Shown in pieces: positions 1 through 9,476 of a stretch of 64,000 nucleotides of DNA. Below the pieces are notes generated by a model. It was not told the DNA's origin. It searched no databases and saw nothing but the letters and a program-made list of their open reading frames with translations. Position 1 is the stretch's first letter. The number at the start of each line of letters is the position of its first letter. The position numbers and the translations under genes were made by a program. Origin of the DNA: Paenibacillus sp. NAIST15-1 (lineage in GTDB: Bacteria; Bacillota; Bacilli; Paenibacillales; Paenibacillaceae); NCBI RefSeq assembly GCF_001894745.1, contig NZ_BBYF01000008.1:62001-126000 (forward strand), given 5' to 3'.

Positions 1-1107
1 TCGATGTGCCGCCGCGACGATGTCGACCCGATTCATGATTTCCTCCGCCCGATGCTGCCGGAGGACACGGCACACAAAACGATAGAAATGGGAAGTCTTG
101 TCGAGCAGATGATGCAGCAGGGGAAAGCGCTGCTGCTAACTCTGTTTTTGCAGTGTGATTTTGCAAGGCTGCATAACCTGATGTCAGGGAAAAGAACATT
201 CCGTGGAGAGATGAAGACATCAGGGGGCAATTATGCGATTACGGTGCGCTTGTCGCAAAGCCGACTGTACATCAACGAAATCGAGAAGCTATACCGTGTC
301 TTTCAACAGAACAGCGTTCCGTGGAAGACATTGAATCATCCATACGCTTATAAATTTTTTGACGTATGGCTCACGGACTGCGACAGTGCTTTGCGGGAAG
401 AGGACGAGATCAACGAGATTACCGTTAATCTAGAGGAGTTCGAGCCTCATAAGCACGTGGATCTCGTACCGCTCTGGAATATCGAGCGGCTTGCCATTCA
501 GAACGACGGCTTTCCCGAGCCTGCAGCCGATCGAATTAATTACGAACATGTTCTGGCGATTCACAAGCTGGGCAGCGAACATGGCTATCTGGTGGAAGGA
601 AATGAGGAGCACATTCGTTATATCAAGCGAACGAGAGACGATTTGACGATTGTGTCGCCGCATGAGAAATCCGGCATGTGGACGGTCGTGAAGATTGCGC
701 AGCCTTCGGAATCCCGGCTTGGAAGCTTGGAATACAAGCTGGTATCCAATCGCAGAGCAGATGGCTTTATCGGCAAATATGCGCGGAAGCAAGCCCAAAT
801 CGTGCGATCCAAGGGCGAGATTGTGCGGCTCGTGAATGCTTTTGAGGCAGCGCAGATGCTTCAACTGGAGCATGTGGATATCCTGGAAGCGAATAACGGC
901 GGAGAACAATCCTATGAGATGAACTCGTTCATTAGCGACAATGTGCGGACGGTACTGGATAAGAAAATTATGCGGCTTAGCTTCCGCGCAGTCGAGGACG
1001 AAGTGTCGGAAGGAGAGCAGTTCATTCTGCATGATCTGATGAGCTTTCTCGTTTCCGAGGTGCAGATGCATTTTCCCGAGTATAAGTGCGAAGGGGTATT
1101 GGCGTGA
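1..1107 (+). CDS. Unrecognised protein, 5' end cut by window (Hsp70-module partner)
   Basis: The reading frame is open from base 1 through the stop at 1105-1107. The first ATG is at 4, but no ribosome site can be seen, so the protein probably continues upstream. The visible 368 codons show no signal peptide or membrane segment; the composition is soluble and charged. I recognise no domain. Its stop overlaps the GTG start of the next gene (GTGA), so the two are translationally coupled, and both lie in line with the Hsp70-like gene at 1853. Related Paenibacillus genes are, as far as I recall, labelled only vaguely (normocyte-binding protein), which says nothing about function. Role in the downstream VgrG locus is inference from position. 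Confidence 0.6.
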   Translation, partial: SMCRRDDVDPIHDFLRPMLPEDTAHKTIEMGSLVEQMMQQGKALLLTLFLQCDFARLHNLMSGKRTFRGEMKTSGGNYAITVRLSQSRLYINEIEKLYRVFQQNSVPWKTLNHPYAYKFFDVWLTDCDSALREEDEINEITVNLEEFEPHKHVDLVPLWNIERLAIQNDGFPEPAADRINYEHVLAIHKLGSEHGYLVEGNEEHIRYIKRTRDDLTIVSPHEKSGMWTVVKIAQPSESRLGSLEYKLVSNRRADGFIGKYARKQAQIVRSKGEIVRLVNAFEAAQMLQLEHVDILEANNGGEQSYEMNSFISDNVRTVLDKKIMRLSFRAVEDEVSEGEQFILHDLMSFLVSEVQMHFPEYKCEGVLA

Positions 1108-1799
1108 ATTACATATGGGATTTGGTCATTAAGGCAGAGCAATCCGGCCTGAGCGCGTCGGATTTTTGCTTTGTCCCCGCCAAGGTGTATTCGCCCTATA
1201 TGGAGCTGAGCTTGGAGGAGCTCAACGTTTGGGCGAATGCGGTGCCGGACACAATCGAGGTGAATCCGTATTATCGGTTCTACGATCTGTTCAAGGACAT
1301 GTTCGACATTAACAATGAAGAGGATGTGGAGCTGCGCCAAACGCTGTTCGATATCGTGCTTCACTTTTTGACGGAAATTGATCGTTATCAGGGGATGAAC
1401 CGGCGCGAGTATTACATAAAGTTCGTGCTGCGCGACATGGAAGAGGGGAAGTTCGGTTTGCGCGTCAGCAAGGGGATCGGCCTGTTCAATCAAGAGCAGC
1501 GCGAGATGATCGCGGGGAATGTGCTGCGGCTATATGAGACGGGTGAGGCGATATACCTGCTCAAGGATACGATGCGTGGCATCTTCCGCAGCTCGACGAT
1601 CTATGCGAATTGCGAGGATCGGGACGAGCTTCTCTTCTATGTCGGACAGGAGGAAAGTGAACCGGCGCGAATGAAGCTCGAATTGATTCAGGAGCTGTTC
1701 CTGCCGGCAAGATTCCATACGGAAGTGTATTGGCAGGATCATTTCGGCATTATTGGCATGGAGGATACGATGCGGATTGGAAATGTGTCGCTGTATTAA
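1104..1799 (+). CDS. Unrecognised 231-aa protein coupled to the upstream ORF
   Basis: I chose the GTG at 1104 because it overlaps the upstream stop (GTGA) and follows an AAGGGG ribosome site 8-9 bases away; the in-frame ATG at 1086 lies inside the upstream gene without a good site. The product is acidic, soluble and rich in predicted helix, with no signal peptide, no membrane span and no motif I recognise. It is followed after 53 bases by the Hsp70-like gene. Tight spacing suggests one operon from before base 1 to 5333. Function unknown; a subunit or adaptor of the Hsp70-like protein is only a guess from context. Confidence 0.6.
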   Translation: MNYIWDLVIKAEQSGLSASDFCFVPAKVYSPYMELSLEELNVWANAVPDTIEVNPYYRFYDLFKDMFDINNEEDVELRQTLFDIVLHFLTEIDRYQGMNRREYYIKFVLRDMEEGKFGLRVSKGIGLFNQEQREMIAGNVLRLYETGEAIYLLKDTMRGIFRSSTIYANCEDRDELLFYVGQEESEPARMKLELIQELFLPARFHTEVYWQDHFGIIGMEDTMRIGNVSLY

Positions 1800-1852
1800 C
1801 TTATAAAGATAAGAAGCAAGGCTGGACGCGAGGCGGCCGGGAGGGGGCAAAG

Positions 1853-4504
1853 ATGAGCGAGTATACATATAGGCTTTATAAGCAGCCGGCCAAGCGGGAT
1901 GCGGGGCGGAAGCATGTGGAATATACCCGGGAGGAACTATCGGAGATGACGACATTTCAGCTCCGGAACATTTGCCATCAGGAGAAGCTCATTGAAGGAA
2001 TGATCCATACGCTTGATCGCGACGGATTAATTGCAACCGTCATGAAATACCGGGGGGCGGAGGAAAGCCAGCTCATTCAAACGGCTAGCCCGGTCGGGTT
2101 TGAACGGGTCGAGAAGATGGTACGAACTTATCTCCGCATGCCGCTGCCGAATGACGGAGGTATTCGGGTTCCGGCCAAGATTACGCTATACGACGGCTTG
2201 AAGCTCGATCGACATGATGGATACAGGGTGGAAGCGGGAACGGAAATTGCCGAATCGAACGTGCTGCTTGTCAATGAGCATATGGAGCTGTGCGCGATCC
2301 TCAATCTGGTGAAGGATAGTCTGCGTCCGGGCAGCTATTGGCTTGCGATGGGCGAGGGAGCGGAAGTGAGGAAGACGGCGAATCGCCAATACAGTCTGCT
2401 TTTTTTCCCGAAGCAAGTATCGGAATATGTGTATCGCACGTATTATCGCAGCACCCCGCAGCCGCCGGCCAATCTGTACTATTACAAGATTCCTGTGGCG
2501 GATTTGGATATCCGTGAGCTGGAAGAGACGGACGCGGTGTTGGCGATTGACTTCGGGACGACGAATACAACGGCAGGGGCGTATTTGCACGGTGGGTACG
2601 TGGCTTCACCAAATGCAACGGATCTACTGAACGGGCGAATCCGGCTTGATCGTATCAACTATGTGTGCTTCCCTGACGGAACATCCAAGGAAGGGGAGTG
2701 GATCGAGTCGCTGCCTACTGTAATCGGAATCGCAGATTGCTCGGATCCGGAGCGAATCCGGTTCAGCTTCGGCAGCGATGCGCTGCAGGATAAGAGGAAG
2801 AGTGGGTACAGCTCCAGCGCCTCCGTGTTCCATGGAATGAAGCGCTGGGTGAACAATTACAAGCGGCTGGAGGAAGTGACGGACGGCCATGGGAATGCGG
2901 CAACGGTAAGCAGAAGCGATTTGCTGCGCGCCTATATGCTGCATGTAATCCGAACGGCAGAGCATCAATTCAAATGCCGCTTCAAGCATCTCCATCTATC
3001 GGGCCCGGTCAAGATGAAGACACAATTCATCGATATGTTCGCGGATATGTTGCCGGAGTACCGCATTGAGACCAGGGATGCGCTGGATGAAGGCTTGGCC
3101 GTATTGTACAACACGATCGCTGATCAGATGGAGAAGCAGCGGTTTCTGGACGGCGAAGAATATCAAGCGCTCGTGATCGACTGCGGCGGAGGAACGACCG
3201 ATCTGTCGTCATGCCGGTTCCGCATCGAGGATGGGCATATCGCTTATAAGCTCGATATCCATACATCCTATGAGAACGGAGATACGAACTTCGGCGGCAA
3301 CAATCTTACATACCGCATCATGCAGTACATGAAGATCGCATTTGCCGACTTCTACAGGAAGGCGAGTCTGCCAGACATCGACAGCTTGATTGACATTCCG
3401 GCGACGGACATTTATCGGCATGTCGACGAATTCGGCGCAGATGCCGTCTATTCAAACTTCGACGCCCGTTATAAGGAGACGGAGCACTTTCTTCCGACTC
3501 GGTTCAAGGAATATGAGAACCATGCGCGCGATGAATATCAGCGCGTGCGGAACAATTTTTATGTGCTGTGGGAGCTGGCGGACGGCATGAAGAAGGAATT
3601 TTTCCGCAAAACGGGCATCCTTCGCAATCGATTCCACTCAGGGCCGGGAAGCAGGACAGAAAGCGACTTGAATCTTACGGCCGTGGATCGATGGTGCCTG
3701 TCACTGCGCGAGAACGGGCAGTTCCGGGACGTATACGAGCCGCCGGACATCGTGTTCAACATTCAAGAAATGAACCAGTTGATTCGTGGAGATATTTACG
3801 CCATCGTACGCAAGTTTCTGGACGAGTTCTACCGCGACGGTAGGCTGCAGGACTACTCCATCATTAAGCTGACAGGCCAATCCTGCCGCATCGACGTGTT
3901 TCGGGAAGCGCTGAAGGAATTCGTACCGGGAAGAGCAATCGAATTCCGGCAGAAGGCGGAAGATTCGGGGAAGGTTCCGGAGCTGAAGCTGGCCTGCTTG
4001 CGCGGTGCCCTGCGCTACTTGAGCGCCCGGAAGTCGGGACTTATCGAAGCGCAGCTGACGAATCATGCGCCGGTCGTTCCGTATTCGGTCAGTGCCTGGA
4101 CACATACCGGGCGGGAGAAGATGCTCATCTCCGGCTACGAGCGGCTGGATCAGGCGCAGGGCTCGATTTCGCGGCCGCTTAGCGCGCATGAGATCGAGTT
4201 CCATATTCGTGGAGGCGACGGGCAATTGAGACACACAGTGACATATCGGAATGATTTTGCCGATTACAGCCCTGCTCTATACGAGGAGATCGCCGCCCAG
4301 TACGGCGCCAGCATTCCACAGGACGATACGGATTCGATTGCCAACGGCGAGGCGAAATGGTTCGTTTTTGCGGGCGATGGCAGCTGGGGCTTCAACGCAG
4401 TGCCGGTTGCGCGGGTGAATGAGCAGCTCCATATCGGGAAGAAGCAGTTCTGTGCATTCGAAAATGATTTGTCAGAGCTGGATTTCTTCGACGGGTTGAA
4501 ATAA
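1853..4504 (+). CDS. Hsp70/actin-fold ATPase-like protein, 883 aa
   Basis: The start is ATG 1853 behind a GAGGGGG ribosome site; the frame is open further upstream but without a site. The core carries both nucleotide-binding signatures of the Hsp70/actin superfamily: phosphate-1 DFGTTNT beginning at about residue 233 and phosphate-2 DCGGGTTD beginning at about residue 443. The phosphate-1 motif normally sits at the N-terminus, so this protein has about 230 extra residues in front, including a short helix-turn segment (TTFQLRNICHQ) that resembles a SAP-like fold weakly. The C-terminal 400 residues are not a standard DnaK substrate-binding domain. Such proteins couple ATP hydrolysis to assembly or remodelling. 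Its place just upstream of a VgrG/DUF4280 toxin locus suggests an assembly or regulatory role there; this is inference. It is not dnaK itself. Confidence 0.75.
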   Translation: MSEYTYRLYKQPAKRDAGRKHVEYTREELSEMTTFQLRNICHQEKLIEGMIHTLDRDGLIATVMKYRGAEESQLIQTASPVGFERVEKMVRTYLRMPLPNDGGIRVPAKITLYDGLKLDRHDGYRVEAGTEIAESNVLLVNEHMELCAILNLVKDSLRPGSYWLAMGEGAEVRKTANRQYSLLFFPKQVSEYVYRTYYRSTPQPPANLYYYKIPVADLDIRELEETDAVLAIDFGTTNTTAGAYLHGGYVASPNATDLLNGRIRLDRINYVCFPDGTSKEGEWIESLPTVIGIADCSDPERIRFSFGSDALQDKRKSGYSSSASVFHGMKRWVNNYKRLEEVTDGHGNAATVSRSDLLRAYMLHVIRTAEHQFKCRFKHLHLSGPVKMKTQFIDMFADMLPEYRIETRDALDEGLAVLYNTIADQMEKQRFLDGEEYQALVIDCGGGTTDLSSCRFRIEDGHIAYKLDIHTSYENGDTNFGGNNLTYRIMQYMKIAFADFYRKASLPDIDSLIDIPATDIYRHVDEFGADAVYSNFDARYKETEHFLPTRFKEYENHARDEYQRVRNNFYVLWELADGMKKEFFRKTGILRNRFHSGPGSRTESDLNLTAVDRWCLSLRENGQFRDVYEPPDIVFNIQEMNQLIRGDIYAIVRKFLDEFYRDGRLQDYSIIKLTGQSCRIDVFREALKEFVPGRAIEFRQKAEDSGKVPELKLACLRGALRYLSARKSGLIEAQLTNHAPVVPYSVSAWTHTGREKMLISGYERLDQAQGSISRPLSAHEIEFHIRGGDGQLRHTVTYRNDFADYSPALYEEIAAQYGASIPQDDTDSIANGEAKWFVFAGDGSWGFNAVPVARVNEQLHIGKKQFCAFENDLSELDFFDGLK

Positions 4505-4553
4505 GGAATCACGAATTTTTTAAACAAAGTCTAAGGAGAAAGGAGGGAACGCC

Positions 4554-5333
4554 TTGTTTACGCACCAAATGCCGCATTTCCATAAAGGCCGGATTCTGAA
4601 AACCGCCATGCTGGAGAGCCTGCGCGATTATCCACGCCAGTTCGCCGACATCATCTACCAGCACTATTCCGACGGTATCATCGTGGGTGGAGAGGTTCAG
4701 GTCAATGCGGAAAGCTTGATGATTACCAAGGGCATCGTCAAGCATGACGGCCGCTTATATACCATGGAAGAGGATTTCGAGCTCCCGTATTCCTCGAACG
4801 GCAAGGAGACAGTGCTCAAAATTCGCTTTCTCACGGAACAGGCAGCGAGCGACTTCACGACGCTTCCGGGCGAGATCGTGCTTGATGAGAACGACATGCA
4901 GGTGCAGACGGACGAGCTGGAACTCGGTCGGTTCAAGCTGAAGGAGGGTGCCCGGCTGCGTGCGGATTATCAGGGTTTTGCCGACTTGGAGACCGAGTAT
5001 AACACGTTCAACGTCATCCATGTGCCGTATGCCGGCATCGGAAGCAGCACGCTGTCTCCATTCATTTTGCAGTATTTCGCCAATGAACTGCTGAAGAGCG
5101 GCACGGATCACCCCTATGATGCGAGCTTTGCCATGCTCTGTCTGAACGGCGGCGCCGTGGAACGGAACGTCATTCAGCATTATCTCGGTCAGCGTCTCGG
5201 AATGGGATACCGCGAGCTGAGCAATGAGCGCATCTTCGCAGGCCTGCGGAGAATCTTGAGTGAAGCGGGAGGAGGCAGAGCGCTGTCTCCTGATGTACGG
5301 CACGGCGGCCGGCAGCGGATGATTGTGGATTGA
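4554..5333 (+). CDS. Unrecognised 259-aa protein, last gene of the Hsp70-like module
   Basis: The start is TTG 4554, supported by AGGAGGG at about 4541-4547. The N-terminal third has a pattern (HFHKGRILKTAML, then YSDGII and a KGIVKHDGRLYTM stretch) that looks like the beta-rich appendage domains of phage structural proteins, but the resemblance is weak. The C-terminal half is helical. There is no signal peptide or membrane segment. The gene ends the upstream module; a 154-base gap without an obvious terminator separates it from the DcrB/VgrG block. If the phage-like impression is right it could be a structural or cargo-adaptor part of an injection particle. Function not known. Confidence 0.55.
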   Translation: MFTHQMPHFHKGRILKTAMLESLRDYPRQFADIIYQHYSDGIIVGGEVQVNAESLMITKGIVKHDGRLYTMEEDFELPYSSNGKETVLKIRFLTEQAASDFTTLPGEIVLDENDMQVQTDELELGRFKLKEGARLRADYQGFADLETEYNTFNVIHVPYAGIGSSTLSPFILQYFANELLKSGTDHPYDASFAMLCLNGGAVERNVIQHYLGQRLGMGYRELSNERIFAGLRRILSEAGGGRALSPDVRHGGRQRMIVD

Positions 5334-5487
5334 GTCAGGGGTTCTAAAAAGCAGGAGTTACCACCTGAAGCAGCAGCGGCGAATATTCATCGGCTCACAG
5401 ACCGGATGTTATTTATTCGAACGACAGCGCTTCAATTCCGATTGCATTTTCCAAAAAGTCATATTTTTTTAAGAAGGGACTACCCTT

Positions 5488-6162
5488 ATGAACTATATGG
5501 ACGAGCAAATCCTTAGCATCAAAAACAAGCTTAATCAGAATGCTGCATTTAAAAATGAAAATACGATCCTATCTCAAATGACTATAAATAATCAAGATAA
5601 AAACATAACTGAGAAAAATTCAACGTTATGGCTGGGCGATAAGCTCATTACCATGGAAATGAGAGCGATTTTGGACGGACAAATGGCGGTTAGCGTCCCG
5701 AAATTCTTTAAGCTAATGCCGCTTGCGCAAGCCAAGTTTAAATATCCTTCGGAGCATCGTCCGGAGCTCATTTATACTTCGGAGGATGGAACGGTGAATA
5801 TCACTTTTAATCGAACCGAAACCCCTTTGGCGGTCGAGGAGCTACCTGATTTTGTCGAGCAGATGGCAGACGTTCTGCGGTCTGTACAACCGATCCGTAA
5901 CTGGATGGGTACTCAAGTGATTGTGAATCGTTCCGGTCTATCCATCGGGCAAATCCGTTTTATAGCTGCAGGTGTGGATACGAATTTGTACAACGAGATC
6001 CTGTTGTTCATCCATGCAGGACAGGTGATGATGGGGACGTTTAACTGTGTGGAATCGGACATGGAGGTATGGCTGCCTGTTGCGGAACATACGGTACAGT
6101 CGCTCCAAACGGTGTCAGTGCCCTTGCCTCCTACGTTTGAGAAAGGAGCGTATTCGCTATGA
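5488..6162 (+). CDS. DcrB/EagR-like (DUF1795-type) putative effector chaperone
   Basis: The start is ATG 5488 after an AAGAAGGGA ribosome site. The 224-aa product has a disordered Asn/Lys-rich N-terminus of about 50 residues and then one alpha/beta domain. The pattern there (ITFNRTETPL, later GLSIGQIRFIAAG, then GTFNC and a WLPVAEHTVQSL helix) fits the DcrB/PsbP-like fold. In type VI systems, members of this fold (EagR/EagT, DUF1795) are chaperones for effector membrane segments and are encoded beside VgrG. Here the stop overlaps the ATG of the VgrG-like gene (ATGA). The toxin-bearing VgrG at 9969 has a long glycine-zipper segment that such a chaperone could shield. Family assignment is by eye; the chaperone role is inferred. 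Confidence 0.55.
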   Translation: MNYMDEQILSIKNKLNQNAAFKNENTILSQMTINNQDKNITEKNSTLWLGDKLITMEMRAILDGQMAVSVPKFFKLMPLAQAKFKYPSEHRPELIYTSEDGTVNITFNRTETPLAVEELPDFVEQMADVLRSVQPIRNWMGTQVIVNRSGLSIGQIRFIAAGVDTNLYNEILLFIHAGQVMMGTFNCVESDMEVWLPVAEHTVQSLQTVSVPLPPTFEKGAYSL

Positions 6163-7574
6163 GCATAGGCTACGAAAATATCCAAATCCATCCTTACGAG
6201 CTGGTCAAACTGGAGCAGCTTACCCTCACGAAGAAAATAAACGAGCATACCCGTCTCTATTTTACCGGGATCATCCCCGAGGAGCTACGGGACAGCTATG
6301 TGGAAAAGACAGAGAAGAACACGGTCATTCAGGTGAGTCAGCGAGACGAATCGGGCGAAAGTAAGCCGTTATTCAGCGGGATCGCACTAACGGTCGAAGT
6401 AAGGGTTGAAAGGGACGTTTACTATCTCATGGTTGAGGCCATTTCTCATACCTACCGGATGGATATCCAACAGCGTACCCGCTCTTTTCAATATACGAAG
6501 ATGACGATTCCTCAGATGCTGGAGATCGTCGGCAAGGATTATGAAGGGCTGGATGTGATTGATGGGGCGACAGGCGGAGAGCCCATCAGCCGAATTGCCA
6601 TCCAGTATCAGGAGACGGACTGGGCTTTTTTAAGACGCATGGCTTCCCACTATCATACGAGTCTAATGCCTGTGGCCCGTTTTGACAGTCCTAAATTTTA
6701 TTTCGGCATCGAGGATAGCCCTGCACAAGTGGTGCTGGATCATACCCGTTATACCGTGCGCAAGCAAATGCTGCCTTTTCGCTATTTTCAGGAGAATGAA
6801 CAGGCAAAGGTGGGCGAGAATGATTTTATTGTTTATGAGGTAGAGACGGACGAGGTGCTGGACTTGGGGGCTCGGTTAGCTTTTAAGGGACATAGTTTGT
6901 TTGTCATTGAGGCCTATACGGAGATGAGGCAGGGCTTACTGCGTCATCAATATGTGCTTACTTCGTACCAAGGATTGCGACAGAAACGTTATTATCAGGA
7001 CAAACTGGCTGGTGCTTCGTTAGGCGGGGTGGTCGTGGACGTGCGTCAGGATCAGGTACGTATCCATCTGGACTGCGATGAGAAGCAGACGATCGAGCAG
7101 GCGCATTGGTTCACCTATTCGGCGGTGTATAGCGGCGGAGGACATACAGGCTGGTATGTAATGCCGGAGAAAGGGGATCCGGTGTCTTTATATTTCCCGG
7201 GAAGTCGTGAAGAAGATGGCGTTGCGGGAAGTGCGGTTCGACGTGCGGGTAGAGGAAGCGGACACAACAAGTTCTCCAATCCGCAGATAAAGATCTGGCG
7301 AACGCCCCACGGGAAGGAAATCCGTCTGGGACCGGATGAACTGGTCGTGACGGGGAAAGATGGCTCTATTTTTATCAAGCTGGACGACAAGGAAGGTATT
7401 CATATTGTGAGCAGCAAGCAGGTAAGTATCTCGGCGGGTGGCAATTTGAGCTTGTCTGCAGGGAAGAAGATGAGCTTGTCCGCAGGCAGCGAGCTGCGTC
7501 TGGACTGCAAGGGCAGTCATATTCAATTGAGCGGATCAGCGGATATGAAGGGCAGCGAAGTGAAGTCGAATTAG
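6159..7574 (+). CDS. VgrG/Pvc8-like spike protein (phage late control D / gp27-gp5 fold), 471 aa
   Basis: The first 300 residues follow the gp27-like hub pattern of VgrG and late-control D proteins: IQYQETDWAFLRRMA near residue 145-160, then FHS-like hub strands. An OB-like segment follows (HTGWYVMPEKGDPVSLYFP near 325-345). The last 100 residues are the repetitive beta-helix spike, with short repeats of the type GGNLSLSAGKKMSLSAGS. There is no C-terminal extension, so this copy is a plain spike without toxin. Its start overlaps the upstream DcrB-like gene by 4 nt. It is clearly paralogous to the first 450 residues of the toxin VgrG at 9969. In known systems the trimeric spike sits at the tip of a contractile tube; no tube or sheath gene is present here. 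Confidence 0.85.
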   Translation: MSIGYENIQIHPYELVKLEQLTLTKKINEHTRLYFTGIIPEELRDSYVEKTEKNTVIQVSQRDESGESKPLFSGIALTVEVRVERDVYYLMVEAISHTYRMDIQQRTRSFQYTKMTIPQMLEIVGKDYEGLDVIDGATGGEPISRIAIQYQETDWAFLRRMASHYHTSLMPVARFDSPKFYFGIEDSPAQVVLDHTRYTVRKQMLPFRYFQENEQAKVGENDFIVYEVETDEVLDLGARLAFKGHSLFVIEAYTEMRQGLLRHQYVLTSYQGLRQKRYYQDKLAGASLGGVVVDVRQDQVRIHLDCDEKQTIEQAHWFTYSAVYSGGGHTGWYVMPEKGDPVSLYFPGSREEDGVAGSAVRRAGRGSGHNKFSNPQIKIWRTPHGKEIRLGPDELVVTGKDGSIFIKLDDKEGIHIVSSKQVSISAGGNLSLSAGKKMSLSAGSELRLDCKGSHIQLSGSADMKGSEVKSN

Positions 7575-7649
7575 GCTATAGTTCGCGAACGAATGAAGGC
7601 AGTTTGATGATATGACCTATGAAGAGCTTCAGATCGTGGGGGAATGTAA

Positions 7650-8939
7650 ATGGAGAAGCCTAAAGAAGAGCTACACCCGCAGCAAGCCGCCTCGAATCTG
7701 GCGTGGTACCTGATCCGCAGACACTGGGCACTGAAGTTCAAGGCGGTGCAAGAACAGCGGATGAAAGCCTGTATCGAGGAATTTCGTAGGTATTGCCGGG
7801 ATATTCGACAAGCGCAGATTCAAGGGAGAAAGGGGAAAATCGGCTATATTACGTACTCCGCGCTTCGTACCACATGGCTGGAGGAGCGGCCTGCTTATCT
7901 TGTAGAAGCTTCAGATGCCTTATGGATGCTTGATCCCCAGCCGATCCGATTTGAATGGGATGCGAGCTGGTCATATTCCTATTGGTCCGATTTACGGCAG
8001 CAATTACAAGGGGAAGTAGAGAAGCAGTATGTTTCGCTATCGGAGCTTGAATGGGAGCATGCCATGCTGGAGGCGGCAGCACATATTCATGCACTCCTTG
8101 TAAATATGATTCGTCTCGCGATGAAGCAGGCCGTGTGCTTGCCGGAATTTCAAGAGTTGGAGCGGGAAGAGACGTTCGAGATTCGTGTGGGCGAATACAT
8201 GGACCACAGTGTATCGGTGTATCGAGAAGATCGCAGAGCCATGGAGGCAGATGAGATTCGGTTATGGCTAGAGGAAAAAGAAGAGCATGCATATGGTTAT
8301 CAGGCTTTGACCCAAGTCCAACTGTCGGATGGAGATTATAGTTTGCTGGATTTTCGCTATACAGCTTTTCGCCAGATTGAGATGGAGCATAGCCGTCTAT
8401 ATGGCTGTGTTTTAGTAGGAACGGTGTGGCAGGAGAGTCAGTTGAATGGTAGCGACTTGACATACAGCTTGCTTCATGGAGCCGATTTCAGCGGATGCTC
8501 GATGAAAGGGGCGATATTGGATGCCGTTATGGGCAGCGCCGGATATGGATCAGATGTTTCTTTGGATTGGGAGCCATTGGGTTTTGCCGGTGTAGATTTC
8601 ACAGGGGCAAGCTTGCATAAGACCAGCTTTCAAGGTGCGCAGTTGCGTGGAGCCGTATTTCAAAATGCGTTACTTCAAAGAGCGATTTTTACCGGAGCGG
8701 ATCTAACGGATGCCTGCTTTGCTGGGACAGATCTATCAGGCGCATCTTTTGCCGGCGCTTGTTTGATCGGGGCTGATTTTACGGGAGCTAATGTACAAGG
8801 AGTCATTTTTACAGATGTACAGCGTAGAGAAGCCATTGGATTGGATTCGGGAACCTTTGAGAAATCCCATCTATATAGTGATCCATCTGCGCCTGCACAG
8901 TCGAGGGACACCGTTAGTAAAAGGGAGTGGCTGCATTGA
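7650..8939 (+). CDS. Pentapeptide-repeat protein with helical N-terminal domain, 429 aa
   Basis: ATG 7650 follows GTGGGGGAATGT. Residues 1 to about 225 form a Trp-rich, mostly helical domain without a name I can give. From about residue 230 to 410 the sequence is a right-handed beta-helix of A(D/N)LxG-type repeats (GADFSGCSMKGA, GADLTDACFAGTDLSGASF). Proteins of this layout are often found beside VgrG and DUF4280 genes in Firmicutes and may be adaptors or structural pieces; no enzymatic motif is visible. The stop overlaps the TTG start of the next gene. A 139-bp piece of this gene (8371-8509) recurs at 15318-15456, inside the cassette array. Confidence 0.8.
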   Translation: MEKPKEELHPQQAASNLAWYLIRRHWALKFKAVQEQRMKACIEEFRRYCRDIRQAQIQGRKGKIGYITYSALRTTWLEERPAYLVEASDALWMLDPQPIRFEWDASWSYSYWSDLRQQLQGEVEKQYVSLSELEWEHAMLEAAAHIHALLVNMIRLAMKQAVCLPEFQELEREETFEIRVGEYMDHSVSVYREDRRAMEADEIRLWLEEKEEHAYGYQALTQVQLSDGDYSLLDFRYTAFRQIEMEHSRLYGCVLVGTVWQESQLNGSDLTYSLLHGADFSGCSMKGAILDAVMGSAGYGSDVSLDWEPLGFAGVDFTGASLHKTSFQGAQLRGAVFQNALLQRAIFTGADLTDACFAGTDLSGASFAGACLIGADFTGANVQGVIFTDVQRREAIGLDSGTFEKSHLYSDPSAPAQSRDTVSKREWLH

Positions 8940-9460
8940 GATATTTTCGACTGATGGTAGACGAGCGGGTAAAGAACAGAGTGGAGCCTGCTGCGATGTC
9001 TCCTTTGCAAGTAAGAGATATCCTGGCAGATCCACAGGGACAGAACCAGCAGGAGGACCCTCTTTTTCTAGCTGTGCATACCAGTCAACAAACGGTGTAC
9101 CCGGATTTTTTGGAATTTCCTCTGCCGCTGGTGTCGGATCGGATGAAATCATTATTGGAGAAATATATGCCCGGACTGGAATGGAGAGCGGTCATTCTTA
9201 CCGATTTCAAGCAGGCCAAACAGGACGTATATTGGTTGCTTCGTCCGCCGATGGAAGATTGTTTGTCCGCACAAACGGAATGGTACCCCAATCAGACATT
9301 GAAGCGTTTGATACTGAGACAGGGGGAGTTGGAATCGCCTGTTTTTCGGATTAAGGGCTCCATCGAACCTCATATTTATATCCATTTGGCTGTGGCGGAA
9401 AGCCTGTTACGACGATTCTTTACAGGCATTCGATTGCAAAGAGTTGAGATGGAGGCATGA
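8936..9460 (+). CDS. Imm11-like (DUF1629-type) protein, 174 aa
   Basis: Two starts are possible: GTG 8927 and TTG 8936. The AAAAGGGAG ribosome site at about 8918-8926 is correctly spaced only for TTG 8936, which also overlaps the upstream stop. The product ends with a block of the type PVFRIKGS then HIYIHLAVAESLLRRFFTGI, the usual end of Imm11/DUF1629 domains (a final helix that precedes TGI/TGV). Imm11 proteins were first described as immunity proteins of polymorphic toxins. Here the gene stands between spike and tip genes, not behind a toxin, so it may instead be a structural adaptor. Family assignment moderate, role uncertain. Confidence 0.6.
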   Translation: MRYFRLMVDERVKNRVEPAAMSPLQVRDILADPQGQNQQEDPLFLAVHTSQQTVYPDFLEFPLPLVSDRMKSLLEKYMPGLEWRAVILTDFKQAKQDVYWLLRPPMEDCLSAQTEWYPNQTLKRLILRQGELESPVFRIKGSIEPHIYIHLAVAESLLRRFFTGIRLQRVEMEA

Positions 9461-9476
9461 AGGGGGAGAAAGCAAG

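Noticed and set aside
1853..4504. The Hsp70-like gene as dnaK
   Set aside because: The nucleotide-binding motifs start at residue 233, the DnaK substrate-binding domain is missing and no grpE, dnaJ or hrcA is nearby.
8791..9354. Plus-strand frame of 187 codons overlapping the pentapeptide and Imm11-like genes
   Set aside because: Out of frame with two supported genes, no ribosome site, composition not protein-like.
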